Assembly (NCBI GenBank): GCA_002734085.1
Contig: NVXV01000008.1
Location: 62,001 to 126,000, forward strand
Direction: 5' to 3'
Source of the DNA: Fluviicola sp.
GTDB taxonomy: Bacteria; Bacteroidota; Bacteroidia; Flavobacteriales_D; Crocinitomicaceae
Length of the DNA: 64,000 nucleotides
The translations under genes were made by a program, and so were the position numbers. The notes under the pieces were generated by a model. The model saw nothing but the letters and a program-made list of their open reading frames with translations. It had not been told where the DNA came from and made no database searches. This document shows, piece after piece, positions 21,242-29,196 of this stretch (positions are counted from its first letter, which is position 1; the number at the start of each line of letters is the position of its first letter).

Positions 21242-21760
21242 TTAATTATTATTTAAAGAATCTATTTCTTTATCAATTTCTGCCAGCTCATCCTCATCAG
21301 CGGAAATCATATCACCAATTCCGAGATACTTACCATATATCAATACTTCAATTGTAGGTCTAACAGTCTTAAGAGCTTTTGTAAAATCAAATGGACCTAT
21401 TACTAAAAACACAAATGCTGATAATACTATTAGTCCAGCTGCATTCCAGTTTACTAAATCTCCCAGCTTGATGGGCTGCTCGAAATAATAAGTGGCGAGG
21501 CAGTTATATCCTACCCACAAACCAACCAAAATAAATCGGGCTATAGGATAGACAAGTCGAAATGCCCAGTCTAACCATCTTTTTTGATTACGCTTTTTTT
21601 GAATAATACTTCTTAATTTTTTCTTTCTATGCAGTAACCACTCAATACGTTTTTTATCTCTTTTGTATTGAAAAATTGCCCATAAAACAAGAATAATAGC
21701 AATAATAGCAGATACAATTATCCAACTCCAGTTATTATTATCCTTATTCTTTGATTTCAT
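21242..21760 (-). CDS. Membrane protein of unknown function
   Basis: Three hydrophobic segments; acidic C-terminal tail. Confidence 0.5.
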   Translation of the reverse strand: MKSKNKDNNNWSWIIVSAIIAIILVLWAIFQYKRDKKRIEWLLHRKKKLRSIIQKKRNQKRWLDWAFRLVYPIARFILVGLWVGYNCLATYYFEQPIKLGDLVNWNAAGLIVLSAFVFLVIGPFDFTKALKTVRPTIEVLIYGKYLGIGDMISADEDELAEIDKEIDSLNNN

Positions 21761-21888
21761 TTTAACTTTTTGGGACTATTTATAAGAAAATAGTTATGAC
21801 AATTTTTATAGAGATACAATGGTTATTTAGACGTAGAAAACGATTGAGATTAAAATCCCAGATACCAAAACATCATCAATTCAAATTT

Positions 21889-22188
21889 TTAGGAATTATT
21901 GTTACTTGGTGCGCCTAAGAATGATACGGCATTTACAGCTACAAACTTTGTGGTTTCAATTGTATCGTCAGGATTTCCCCCTCTATTTACTGTTTCAACT
22001 GCTGCTTTATAAATTGACCTTGCTTGAGCAACATCAATCATATTAGGTATCCACAATGTAGTGTTTGGCAGGTCGTGTTTTACATTATCACTGTCAGTCC
22101 AAGCATTAAAAAATCCACTATCTAATAATTCTTCCTTTAGTTCGCCATGTCTTTCAACATTGATGTCATAAGCTATTAATACATTCAT
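21889..22188 (-). CDS. Small Cas2/SinR-like (ferredoxin-fold-like) protein
   Basis: MNVLIAYDINVERHGELKEELLDSGF...LPNTTLWIPN pattern resembling SinR/Cas2-like small proteins. Confidence 0.5.
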   Translation of the reverse strand: MNVLIAYDINVERHGELKEELLDSGFFNAWTDSDNVKHDLPNTTLWIPNMIDVAQARSIYKAAVETVNRGGNPDDTIETTKFVAVNAVSFLGAPSNNNS

Positions 22189-22240
22189 AATGTCAAGAGT
22201 TTATATTTAAAACTATCATAAATATAGCAAAATTTAGCGC

Positions 22241-22280
22241 AGGGGCAATCGCTCCAGTCCGAAAGGAAAGGAGAACCCCT
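22241..22280 (-). other. Structured element: AGGGG...CCCCT closing stem around a CTCC-TCC/GGA-GGAG hairpin
   Basis: Nested inverted repeats read directly in the sequence. Confidence 0.5.
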
Positions 22281-22291
22281 AAGATGCCTTC

Positions 22292-23659
22292 TTAGCAAAT
22301 TTTTTCATACGCAATATCTGTGTCATAAAACACATATTCTGTTTCTGTTAACTCACATGCAACACTCATGAACACATATATAAAGTCACGAAGTCTTGCG
22401 TTAAGTCTAATTTCTTTTACTTTTTTCTTTAATTTTCCAATTAATGCTTGGTAAACATTATTTGTAATTGCAGCAATAATTAAGAACACAGTGTTCTCAT
22501 TCATGTTGCTAAATGGTGGTAGCTTCCAGCCGAAGTCATTTTTCATTGTATCAAAGTTTCTCTCGCTGGTTCCACGTTGGTTGTAAAATTCAACAAGTTC
22601 CTTTGCTGAACTATTCCAGTCATTGGTAATAATCAATTTATAGGCATATTGACCTCCGTATATCCATGTCATCGGAGTTGTTCCATATTGACCTTTTCTT
22701 ACTGTATCACGTTTTCTATCCATTCTTAGTACAATAAGTCTATAAGTTTCGTTTGAGCCACTTATTTTCCACTCTAAATCTGTGGTTTCGCAATCCCAAT
22801 CATAAAGAGAAGTTTGAATATATACCTTGTTCCATACATTACTGTCATCCGTATTTAAGGTCTCCATTAATTTTTTACTCTTCCTTGCACCTACAACGAA
22901 ATGAATACCATTCTTATGCAGGTAGTCAAAAGTTGGACCATGGTATGCTCCTCTATCCATCCGAACACGTCCAATGGAAATCTCGTTTTTCTCTAAATTC
23001 TCAATACATTTCTGAGTTGACTCTAATATCCTCGCACCAGGGGCAACATTCCCATTTCTCATCTCTATGTATACAGGAAGGTTGTCAATGCACGCTACCA
23101 TTGGGGCAAAACATTTCTCTTTATTTTTATTTTTCTTTGCTTCTCGAACCTCGGTGTATATAGTTGTTGCATCAAGGTCTAAGTCGTATTTTTTATTTTT
23201 ATTTAATAATCCAATTTTTGACGTTATGGACGCAAGAAGTATGTTCATTTGTTCATTGTCATTAGTTTCCCTATGAGTGACCCTCTTGTAGGTCTTACTT
23301 CCTTTTCTCATCGCTTCTCTATATCCACGTTTGCTTCTATGTACTCCAGACTCTTTAAGAACATCAGTAGCTAGACTTTTCATGACTCTACCTAGAGTAT
23401 CATGACTAGGTAATTTAAGTCCTGGAATAATATCCAAATTCTTTCTGAGTTTGGTAATATGGTCAAGTCGAAATCCTCCACATAAGTTTGTTAGCATCCA
23501 AGAAATAATAACGTCATCATATCCATACTTAGCCTGCTTGACTCTGGTGCCAAGGCACTCTCGAATTTGCTCCGCTATCTTGAAGCTCTTAATTTGCTTC
23601 AAGACAGGTATTGCTCCTCCGAAAGGCGTAATTTTTCTATTTGACCGTCTGGCTTTCAT
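22292..23659 (-). mobile_element. IS1380-family-type DDE transposase; element ends not resolved
   Basis: DLDATTIYTEVREAKKNKNKEKCFAPMVACIDNLPVYIEMRNGN, RMDRGAYHGPTFDYL, FYNQRGTSERNFDTMKNDFGW. Confidence 0.85.
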
Positions 23660-23710
23660 GATGATGTTTCTATTTCTTAGTTTTTGTTTTTTTGATTGTA
23701 TTTAGAAAAA

Positions 23711-23772
23711 GGAGGAAAGGGTTGTCAACCCTAATTACAAGAGAATAAATGGCGTTTATACTCTGAACCTCA
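23711..23772 (-). ncRNA. Tandem three-way-junction unit A
   Basis: GAGG/CCTC closing stem; inner hairpins AGGGTTGTCAACCCT and AGAGAATAAATGGCGTTTATACTCT. Confidence 0.4.
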
Positions 23773-23778
23773 CTAATA

Positions 23779-23850
23779 AAAGAGGGAAGGCTATGAGCGA
23801 AAGCCTTTTATAAAGTGGGAGTGAATTACTTATCCCACTTCAACCTCTTA
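23779..23850 (-). ncRNA. Tandem three-way-junction unit B
   Basis: AAGAGG/CCTCTT closing stem; inner hairpins AAGGCT..AGCCTT and AAGTGGGA..TCCCACTT. Confidence 0.45.
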
Positions 23851-23861
23851 TTTATTAAAAA

Positions 23862-23928
23862 AAAAGAGGGTAGCTGGCTGAGCTCTTACGAAGACTTTGA
23901 TGTTTAGTGCAAAGTCTTCAACCTCTTT
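23862..23928 (-). ncRNA. Tandem three-way-junction unit C
   Basis: AAAGAGG/CCTCTTT closing stem; 10-bp hairpin GAAGACTTTG..CAAAGTCTTC plus a weak AGCT..AGCT hairpin; U9 run follows on the minus strand. Confidence 0.45.
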
Positions 23929-23972
23929 GTTTTTTACTTGACTTATAGCAATTTGCCTGTCAAAAGTTCAAC

Positions 23973-24278
23973 TCAATTTATATTTTGATAGAAATCTAAT
24001 TTTCCATTTGTAAATGTGATGTCAAATAATTGCGTGGGATTTATTGTGTTTTTGAAAATGCGAGGCTCTATGAGTTGCTTATATTTGGGTTGACTTATAA
24101 TTGGCTTTGTTTCTAGGAGTCCATGAAACCTCAATAATGCAATTACATGCTTCATTCGGTCCTCCTCTGATATATTGAAGTCATATAAAACGGCAACAAT
24201 GTCATTAATCGGCTGATAAGCCTCATCTTTGCATTCCTCCAAAAACACTAGTAAATCTGTTAATCTATAATAAATCAT
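23973..24278 (-). CDS. Small hypothetical; ORF track opens at 24329, likely start is the ATG at 24278 (MIYYRLTD)
   Basis: Downstream start excludes the strong hairpin at 24311-24340. Confidence 0.45.
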   Translation of the reverse strand: MIYYRLTDLLVFLEECKDEAYQPINDIVAVLYDFNISEEDRMKHVIALLRFHGLLETKPIISQPKYKQLIEPRIFKNTINPTQLFDITFTNGKLDFYQNIN

Positions 24279-24487
24279 AATCTTTTGTATTTGACCAACA
24301 CATAATAAGAGAGTGCGATGAGCCCCCACTCACCGCACTCGAATTTTCATCAATTCTTTTTTGAGCGCATTTTTGTTATAGGTTCTTCACTCATTAGGGA
24401 ATAGCTGAAAACTCAGTCTAAAGACCTTCTTATTATAAATGTTGGAGTTAATATTTGCAGAAGAATTCTGCTTTGACTATGTGCTTA

Positions 24488-25771
24488 TTAGCTTGCTTTT
24501 GGGAATTCAAGCATTTTTATATCTGGAATTCCAGAAACACCTTTGATACTACCGTAAAAATCAATGGTGCTAGTTAGCACTTGCTCAATGTGTTTTGCTC
24601 TGCGTTTCCAGAGTAATTGCATTTTTCTCTGCTCATCGTGATGGCTATCTTGTAACTGCTTGAATCCTTCAAGAATAGACTCAAATGTTGCTTTAAACTC
24701 TTGAGAAGTCAAGTAATCGTAAAGTAAGCTTATTTTATCTTGTTTGCCTGATTGTTTAACCATTACTGAATGAGTCTTAAGCAAACCATATCGAAGCATT
24801 AAGGACATATCTTTTACATTGTAGAGAGTTGTTACCCAAACTCCATCAATGAGAGCATATTTACCTTTAACATCCTTAGGCATTGTCTTGGTAACGATAA
24901 CCATTATATCTGCCTTGCTTTCTAGATTATCCTGCTTGAGCTTCTTTATAAAACTGCTACTCCAGTTTTTTGTATTCTTACTTTCATAAATAATCTTCCC
25001 AGCAATTGCTCCAGTTTGTGTAACAACCGTTTGAATACAGTCAGCTCCATTTGCCCCTTTCTTTACTTCCTCAATATTATCAGTTGAGTGAATCTCGGAT
25101 AACATCTCTTCTAGAACAAGCTCTTGGGCTTCGCCTTGAGATTGCATGCTCCCTTGGTTTGCTCGCTGTTGAGCCTCTTGTAGCTTATTCTTAAGTGATT
25201 CAATTACATCTTCTTTCTCCTTAATTTTCAAGAAGCTCTCTGTTTGTAATTTTTCCTGGAGATTGGTTTTCATTTCTGAAAGTTGTTCAGATAGTTTCTC
25301 TTCCATTTTAAGATGAATCATCGCTTCTTTTTCTTCGAATTCACGAGATAGCTTCTTAAGCTTTGCTTTCGTCTGGTTCAACTCAATAAGCTGATTACTT
25401 TTTTGCTTAAGCTCATCTTCGAGTTCGGCAAGTTGACTTTCCTTTTCTTTATGAATCTCTTGACGAATTGACTCTTTAAGTTGGGTCTCTTTCGTTTTAA
25501 GTTGAGACTTTACTTGATTATCAACTACCTTAGAGAAGTCAGATTGTTCTTTTGCAAACTGTTCTGTCAACTCTGAGAGTTCAGACTTTTGTAATTGAAG
25601 TTCTTCTTCACGTCTCTTAAGTTCTGACTGTAAGTCTTTCTTAATTGACTGGTGAAATTGATTGACCAAGGCGTTATCAAGGTCAAAGGTGCTATAGCAC
25701 TCTGGGCATTTAATTTTTAATGTTTTCATGACTATTGGTTTTTGTGCTGCTATTTGCAGCTGGTTAAACAT
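24488..25771 (-). CDS. DUF2130 domain protein: N-terminal zinc-ribbon-like CPEC, long coiled coil, nuclease-like C-terminal domain
   Basis: MKTLKIKCPECYSTF start (about 25729), coiled coil, GADCIQTV...GKIIYESKNTKNWSSSFIKKLKQD. Confidence 0.75.
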   Translation of the reverse strand: MFNQLQIAAQKPIVMKTLKIKCPECYSTFDLDNALVNQFHQSIKKDLQSELKRREEELQLQKSELSELTEQFAKEQSDFSKVVDNQVKSQLKTKETQLKESIRQEIHKEKESQLAELEDELKQKSNQLIELNQTKAKLKKLSREFEEKEAMIHLKMEEKLSEQLSEMKTNLQEKLQTESFLKIKEKEDVIESLKNKLQEAQQRANQGSMQSQGEAQELVLEEMLSEIHSTDNIEEVKKGANGADCIQTVVTQTGAIAGKIIYESKNTKNWSSSFIKKLKQDNLESKADIMVIVTKTMPKDVKGKYALIDGVWVTTLYNVKDMSLMLRYGLLKTHSVMVKQSGKQDKISLLYDYLTSQEFKATFESILEGFKQLQDSHHDEQRKMQLLWKRRAKHIEQVLTSTIDFYGSIKGVSGIPDIKMLEFPKAS

Positions 25772-25966
25772 GGTCCAATCATTCTCATGGATTGGATTTA
25801 TTTCGATAAATTGTTTGTTTAAACCTTTTCAAGAACCAGAATAAGGTATGAAGTTGACACTATTGGGGATAGCATTTCTGCGGGTCAACATCATCTTATA
25901 CGTAAATAAAAATATTTTGTTACAAAAACGTAACAATTTTAGATTTAATTCGTATGAATAATTATA

Positions 25967-26197
25967 ATGAATGAAGAGATGACAAATACAGAATACTTAC
26001 AGAAACTTGCTGAAAAAATAAAGAATACTAGAAAGCAAAAAAAGATGACTCAAGAGAAGCTTGCAGATAGGCTTGGAACAGTTCCTAGCTATGTTGCAAG
26101 AATGGAAAAAGGAGAGCAAGATAGCCGAATCACATCCTTACTTGAGTTAGCAGATGCCTTAGATATAAGTATTGGAGAGTTGGTGAGCGTAAATTAA
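25967..26197 (+). CDS. XRE-family HTH regulator
   Basis: KIKNTRKQKKMTQEKLADRLGTVPSYVARMEKGEQ HTH_3 pattern. Confidence 0.85.
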   Translation: MNEEMTNTEYLQKLAEKIKNTRKQKKMTQEKLADRLGTVPSYVARMEKGEQDSRITSLLELADALDISIGELVSVN

Positions 26198-26201
26198 AAT
26201 A

Positions 26202-27218
26202 TTATTCAAGTAAGGATATTTTGGATATAATCACTTCATTCTCCAGAACTGAATCTTCAACACCTTCCTGATAAACATCTACTTCTCCTAATTTATAGGT
26301 GACATTGAATTTTTGATTTAAGAATTCATCTTTCATTTTACAGGAATTATCAGGATTGGCATATTTATCTAGATTTGCATTCCATATCATTATTTGTTCT
26401 CCTTGTTCATCCTCAAATAATGTAAGACAGCTGCCACGGAACTCACCTCCAACATATTTTAATATCATTGTTGAGTCCTTTTTTATGCTTACCTCTTTTT
26501 TGCTGTTGTCGCTTGTAATTTCTTGAACGTAGCCATCATCCGTAACTTTGTATTGTTTTATGTCAAGATTTACCTCTTCACCAACAGGGATTTCAAAGTT
26601 GTCATTAAAATCTTTTTCATCCAAGGTATGGAGAACTCTATTTTCAGAGGGATTTAGAATAATAAACAGTGTTTTATACTGAGCTTTGTGCTGTGAATGA
26701 TGAAGAGAGTATTCATAGTTAATTTTATAAATTTTACCTATGACTTCATTTGGTTCTCGATTTTTTAAGCTCTCCAAAGGCTTAAACATGTGAGCATAAT
26801 TATTATCTTCAAAATTACCCTTAGATGCTTGATATATCTCTGATATATCTTGACAATTTTTTCTCATATCTTTAACAAGTTTATCTAACTCTCCTTTATG
26901 ATACTTATTTACCTCCCCATCAGAATAGTACATCTTGGACCTTGGTCTTTCAGCCAATCGTGCCCCTGCACTCAACTCATTAAGTATTTCATCGTATGTA
27001 TTTTGCACTGCCTTTAATTTTTTACTGGCAATTAGCAAACTATCTTGCACGGTAATGTCTTTGATGTTTTCCACTTCATTTACTATGAATCGAGCATAAC
27101 TTTTCCTCTTTTGAATTTGTTCTTTAATTTCGCTGGTTAATACTTCGTCACCAGTTTTAGACTGCCCTCCACAAGAGTAGATAATAGTAATAATTGAAAG
27201 TGTCAGTAATAATCTCAT
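26202..27218 (-). CDS. Hypothetical lipoprotein
   Basis: MRLLLTLSIITIIYSCGG lipobox. Confidence 0.55.
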   Translation of the reverse strand: MRLLLTLSIITIIYSCGGQSKTGDEVLTSEIKEQIQKRKSYARFIVNEVENIKDITVQDSLLIASKKLKAVQNTYDEILNELSAGARLAERPRSKMYYSDGEVNKYHKGELDKLVKDMRKNCQDISEIYQASKGNFEDNNYAHMFKPLESLKNREPNEVIGKIYKINYEYSLHHSQHKAQYKTLFIILNPSENRVLHTLDEKDFNDNFEIPVGEEVNLDIKQYKVTDDGYVQEITSDNSKKEVSIKKDSTMILKYVGGEFRGSCLTLFEDEQGEQIMIWNANLDKYANPDNSCKMKDEFLNQKFNVTYKLGEVDVYQEGVEDSVLENEVIISKISLLE

Positions 27219-27266
27219 ATGAATATATTTTTCGCTAATATACGAAATAAACAGTTACAAACAACC

Positions 27267-27280
27267 GATTGTATACAATC
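27267..27280. promoter_or_regulatory. Perfect 14-bp palindrome GATTGTATACAATC, candidate operator
   Basis: Lies between divergent lipoprotein and XRE genes. Confidence 0.45.
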
Positions 27281-27315
27281 ACTTGAAATAATATGATTGA
27301 AGTTAATTTCACAGC

Positions 27316-27549
27316 ATGGTTAAAAGTGGTAGAAAATCAGAGATGCCAATAGAAATAATTGAGCTTGGACAGCGAATTCAACAGATTATTAAAGAAAAAG
27401 GATTTAAAACTAGAGAGGTAGCTCACGATTCAGGACTAGATGTCGAGAATTTGAGGAAGTACATCAAGGGAAGACAAGAGATGAAGGTTAGTACGATGCT
27501 TAAAATTTCTAGAGCACTTAAAGTTGATGTTGGAGAATTGTTTAAATAA
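27316..27549 (+). CDS. XRE-family HTH regulator
   Basis: LGQRIQQIIKEKGFKTREVAHDSGLDVENLRKYIKGRQEM HTH pattern. Confidence 0.8.
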   Translation: MVKSGRKSEMPIEIIELGQRIQQIIKEKGFKTREVAHDSGLDVENLRKYIKGRQEMKVSTMLKISRALKVDVGELFK

Positions 27550-27655
27550 ATTAAAAAACCAATTGAACGAGTGACTGTAATTATGCAATTAACCCAAAAC
27601 AAAGACTCAAATTTGATTTAAATTACTATATTGCAATAAATTAAAACCTTTAATC

Positions 27656-27862
27656 ATGCCAAATTATTACGTTAGAACGGTGCCTCAATCGAATGGAGAC
27701 CATGAAGTTCATAAGGAAGGATGTAGTTATATGCCTTTATCAGAAAACAGAAAAAAACTTGGAAATTTCCCAACTTGTAAATCTGCTGTCACAGAGGCGA
27801 AGAAGACATACTCAAAATCAAACGGTTGTTATTATTGCAGTAATGACTGTCATACAAGTTAA
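27656..27862 (+). CDS. Small Cys-rich protein
   Basis: 68 aa with EGCSY, PTCKSA, GCYYCSNDC motifs. Confidence 0.6.
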   Translation: MPNYYVRTVPQSNGDHEVHKEGCSYMPLSENRKKLGNFPTCKSAVTEAKKTYSKSNGCYYCSNDCHTS

Positions 27863-28002
27863 TTAACGAGAACATCTAAGTATATTTGTACAAGTCTTGA
27901 ATTTAACTATTCCTAATGGTTGTTCAAGTCATATGTACTATTTTATCTTTTTTGTAACTTTATTTCAAATGATAAAGTAATTATATTTACATATTTATAG
28001 AA

Positions 28003-28299
28003 ATGAATAGAGTGTTTAATCATAGATTAATTGATGTTTTTAAGGCTTGTCTAAAAGCTCTAAAACAACTCAAAATGAAAGTAGATTATGAAAGTCTTGA
28101 AAAGGGTAGAATCGAAGCCTCTACAAGAGCCTCAATACTTTCATGGGGAGAAAGCATTGTGATTGATTTTGAATCGAGTGGCGATAAGTGTTCAATGAAG
28201 GTTTCATCAGAAGCTGCGGCGCAAGTTTTTAGTTGGGGAAAGGATTCATCGAATGAAAGAGAAATATTAAACTTAACTGAAAAAAAACTGAAGACTTGA
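28003..28299 (+). CDS. Hypothetical, 98 aa
   Basis: Intact ORF, 4-nt overlap with the next gene. Confidence 0.5.
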   Translation: MNRVFNHRLIDVFKACLKALKQLKMKVDYESLEKGRIEASTRASILSWGESIVIDFESSGDKCSMKVSSEAAAQVFSWGKDSSNEREILNLTEKKLKT

Positions 28300-28628
28300 A
28301 ACTTTATATATCAAATTGTAAGTCTTGTGGGAAAAAAATCCCATTGAATTTAAACGCTCCAAGTAGGGCTCATATAAGAAATATATATGGTGACCAATTT
28401 AGCGTTGAGTGCTCTAATTGTTGTAATATAAATGATTACACGCCGAGCGATATACATGCTGAGTCTCAAGTTAACTCGACTATTAAAGGTGGAGCTATTG
28501 GAGGCGCTATTGGTTTGTTAGGAGGGCCAATCGGTCTTCTTATAGGTGGCGCTATTGGAGGTGCTATTGGTAATGACCAAGATACACAGGAAAAAAATCA
28601 AGTAAAACGTTTTAATAGGAGTTATTGA
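28296..28628 (+). CDS. Zinc-ribbon-like plus glycine-zipper protein
   Basis: CKSCGKK...ECSNCC and GGAIGGAIGLLGGPIGLLIGGAIGGAIG. Confidence 0.55.
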   Translation: MKLYISNCKSCGKKIPLNLNAPSRAHIRNIYGDQFSVECSNCCNINDYTPSDIHAESQVNSTIKGGAIGGAIGLLGGPIGLLIGGAIGGAIGNDQDTQEKNQVKRFNRSY

Positions 28629-28630
28629 GT

Positions 28631-29146
28631 ATGAACTTGAAAAATCTAAATAAAATAAAACTTGGTAGACTTTCTCTTATTTTAATTGGCTCTGCTTTGA
28701 TTGTTTGTTTTGCTGTCATAGACAATTTCTTATCACCGATTACCCATAGTTTTAGAACGATTGCTGAATTAAAAGGGTTATTTTTTATTATTGTTGGCAT
28801 ATCTACTTTTATAGGCATCTTGCATTTGATTTATGTAGCTCAAAAAGGTCACACAAATGAATATCTTCTCTATCGAAGGATGGGGCCTATAATTTCTTCC
28901 CCATTAACTGCTGCCACTCAAGGAGTTTTTATCTATGGTGGCATAGAAATAGTGTTTATTATTTGCTATGACATTTCCACTGTTAAGGAATTTCAAGGTA
29001 TAAATAAACTTGCAGTGTCAATAGCAATGCTTGCAATAGTTATATATGCTTTTTACATTTTGTCTGCGATGCTATCTGATATAGTCAAGTACGAACCTGA
29101 TAATACTGAAACAGGAAAAATAGTATCGGATAAAAAAAGTAAATAA
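28631..29146 (+). CDS. Multi-TM membrane protein; ORF opens at 28625 (TTG), ATG at 28631
   Basis: Four hydrophobic segments. Confidence 0.5.
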   Translation: MNLKNLNKIKLGRLSLILIGSALIVCFAVIDNFLSPITHSFRTIAELKGLFFIIVGISTFIGILHLIYVAQKGHTNEYLLYRRMGPIISSPLTAATQGVFIYGGIEIVFIICYDISTVKEFQGINKLAVSIAMLAIVIYAFYILSAMLSDIVKYEPDNTETGKIVSDKKSK

Positions 29147-29196
29147 CTATAACCTAAGTAATTTTTGCACTAATATTTTAAAAAATAGAAAACCAC

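Noticed and set aside
21889-22188. CRISPR-Cas locus inferred from the Cas2-like gene
   Set aside because: No cas1 and no regularly spaced direct repeats in the window.
23704-23930. Structured array as integron attC sites or hammerhead ribozymes
   Set aside because: No RYYYAAC/GTTRRRY pair at unit ends, and no CUGAUGA..GAAA core; architecture differs from both.
22200-24400. Terminal inverted repeats and target duplications of the IS1380-type element
   Set aside because: Tried CC-starting ends on both sides (for example CCTAAGATGCC at about 22278); no convincing matching partner found by eye, so no boundaries claimed.
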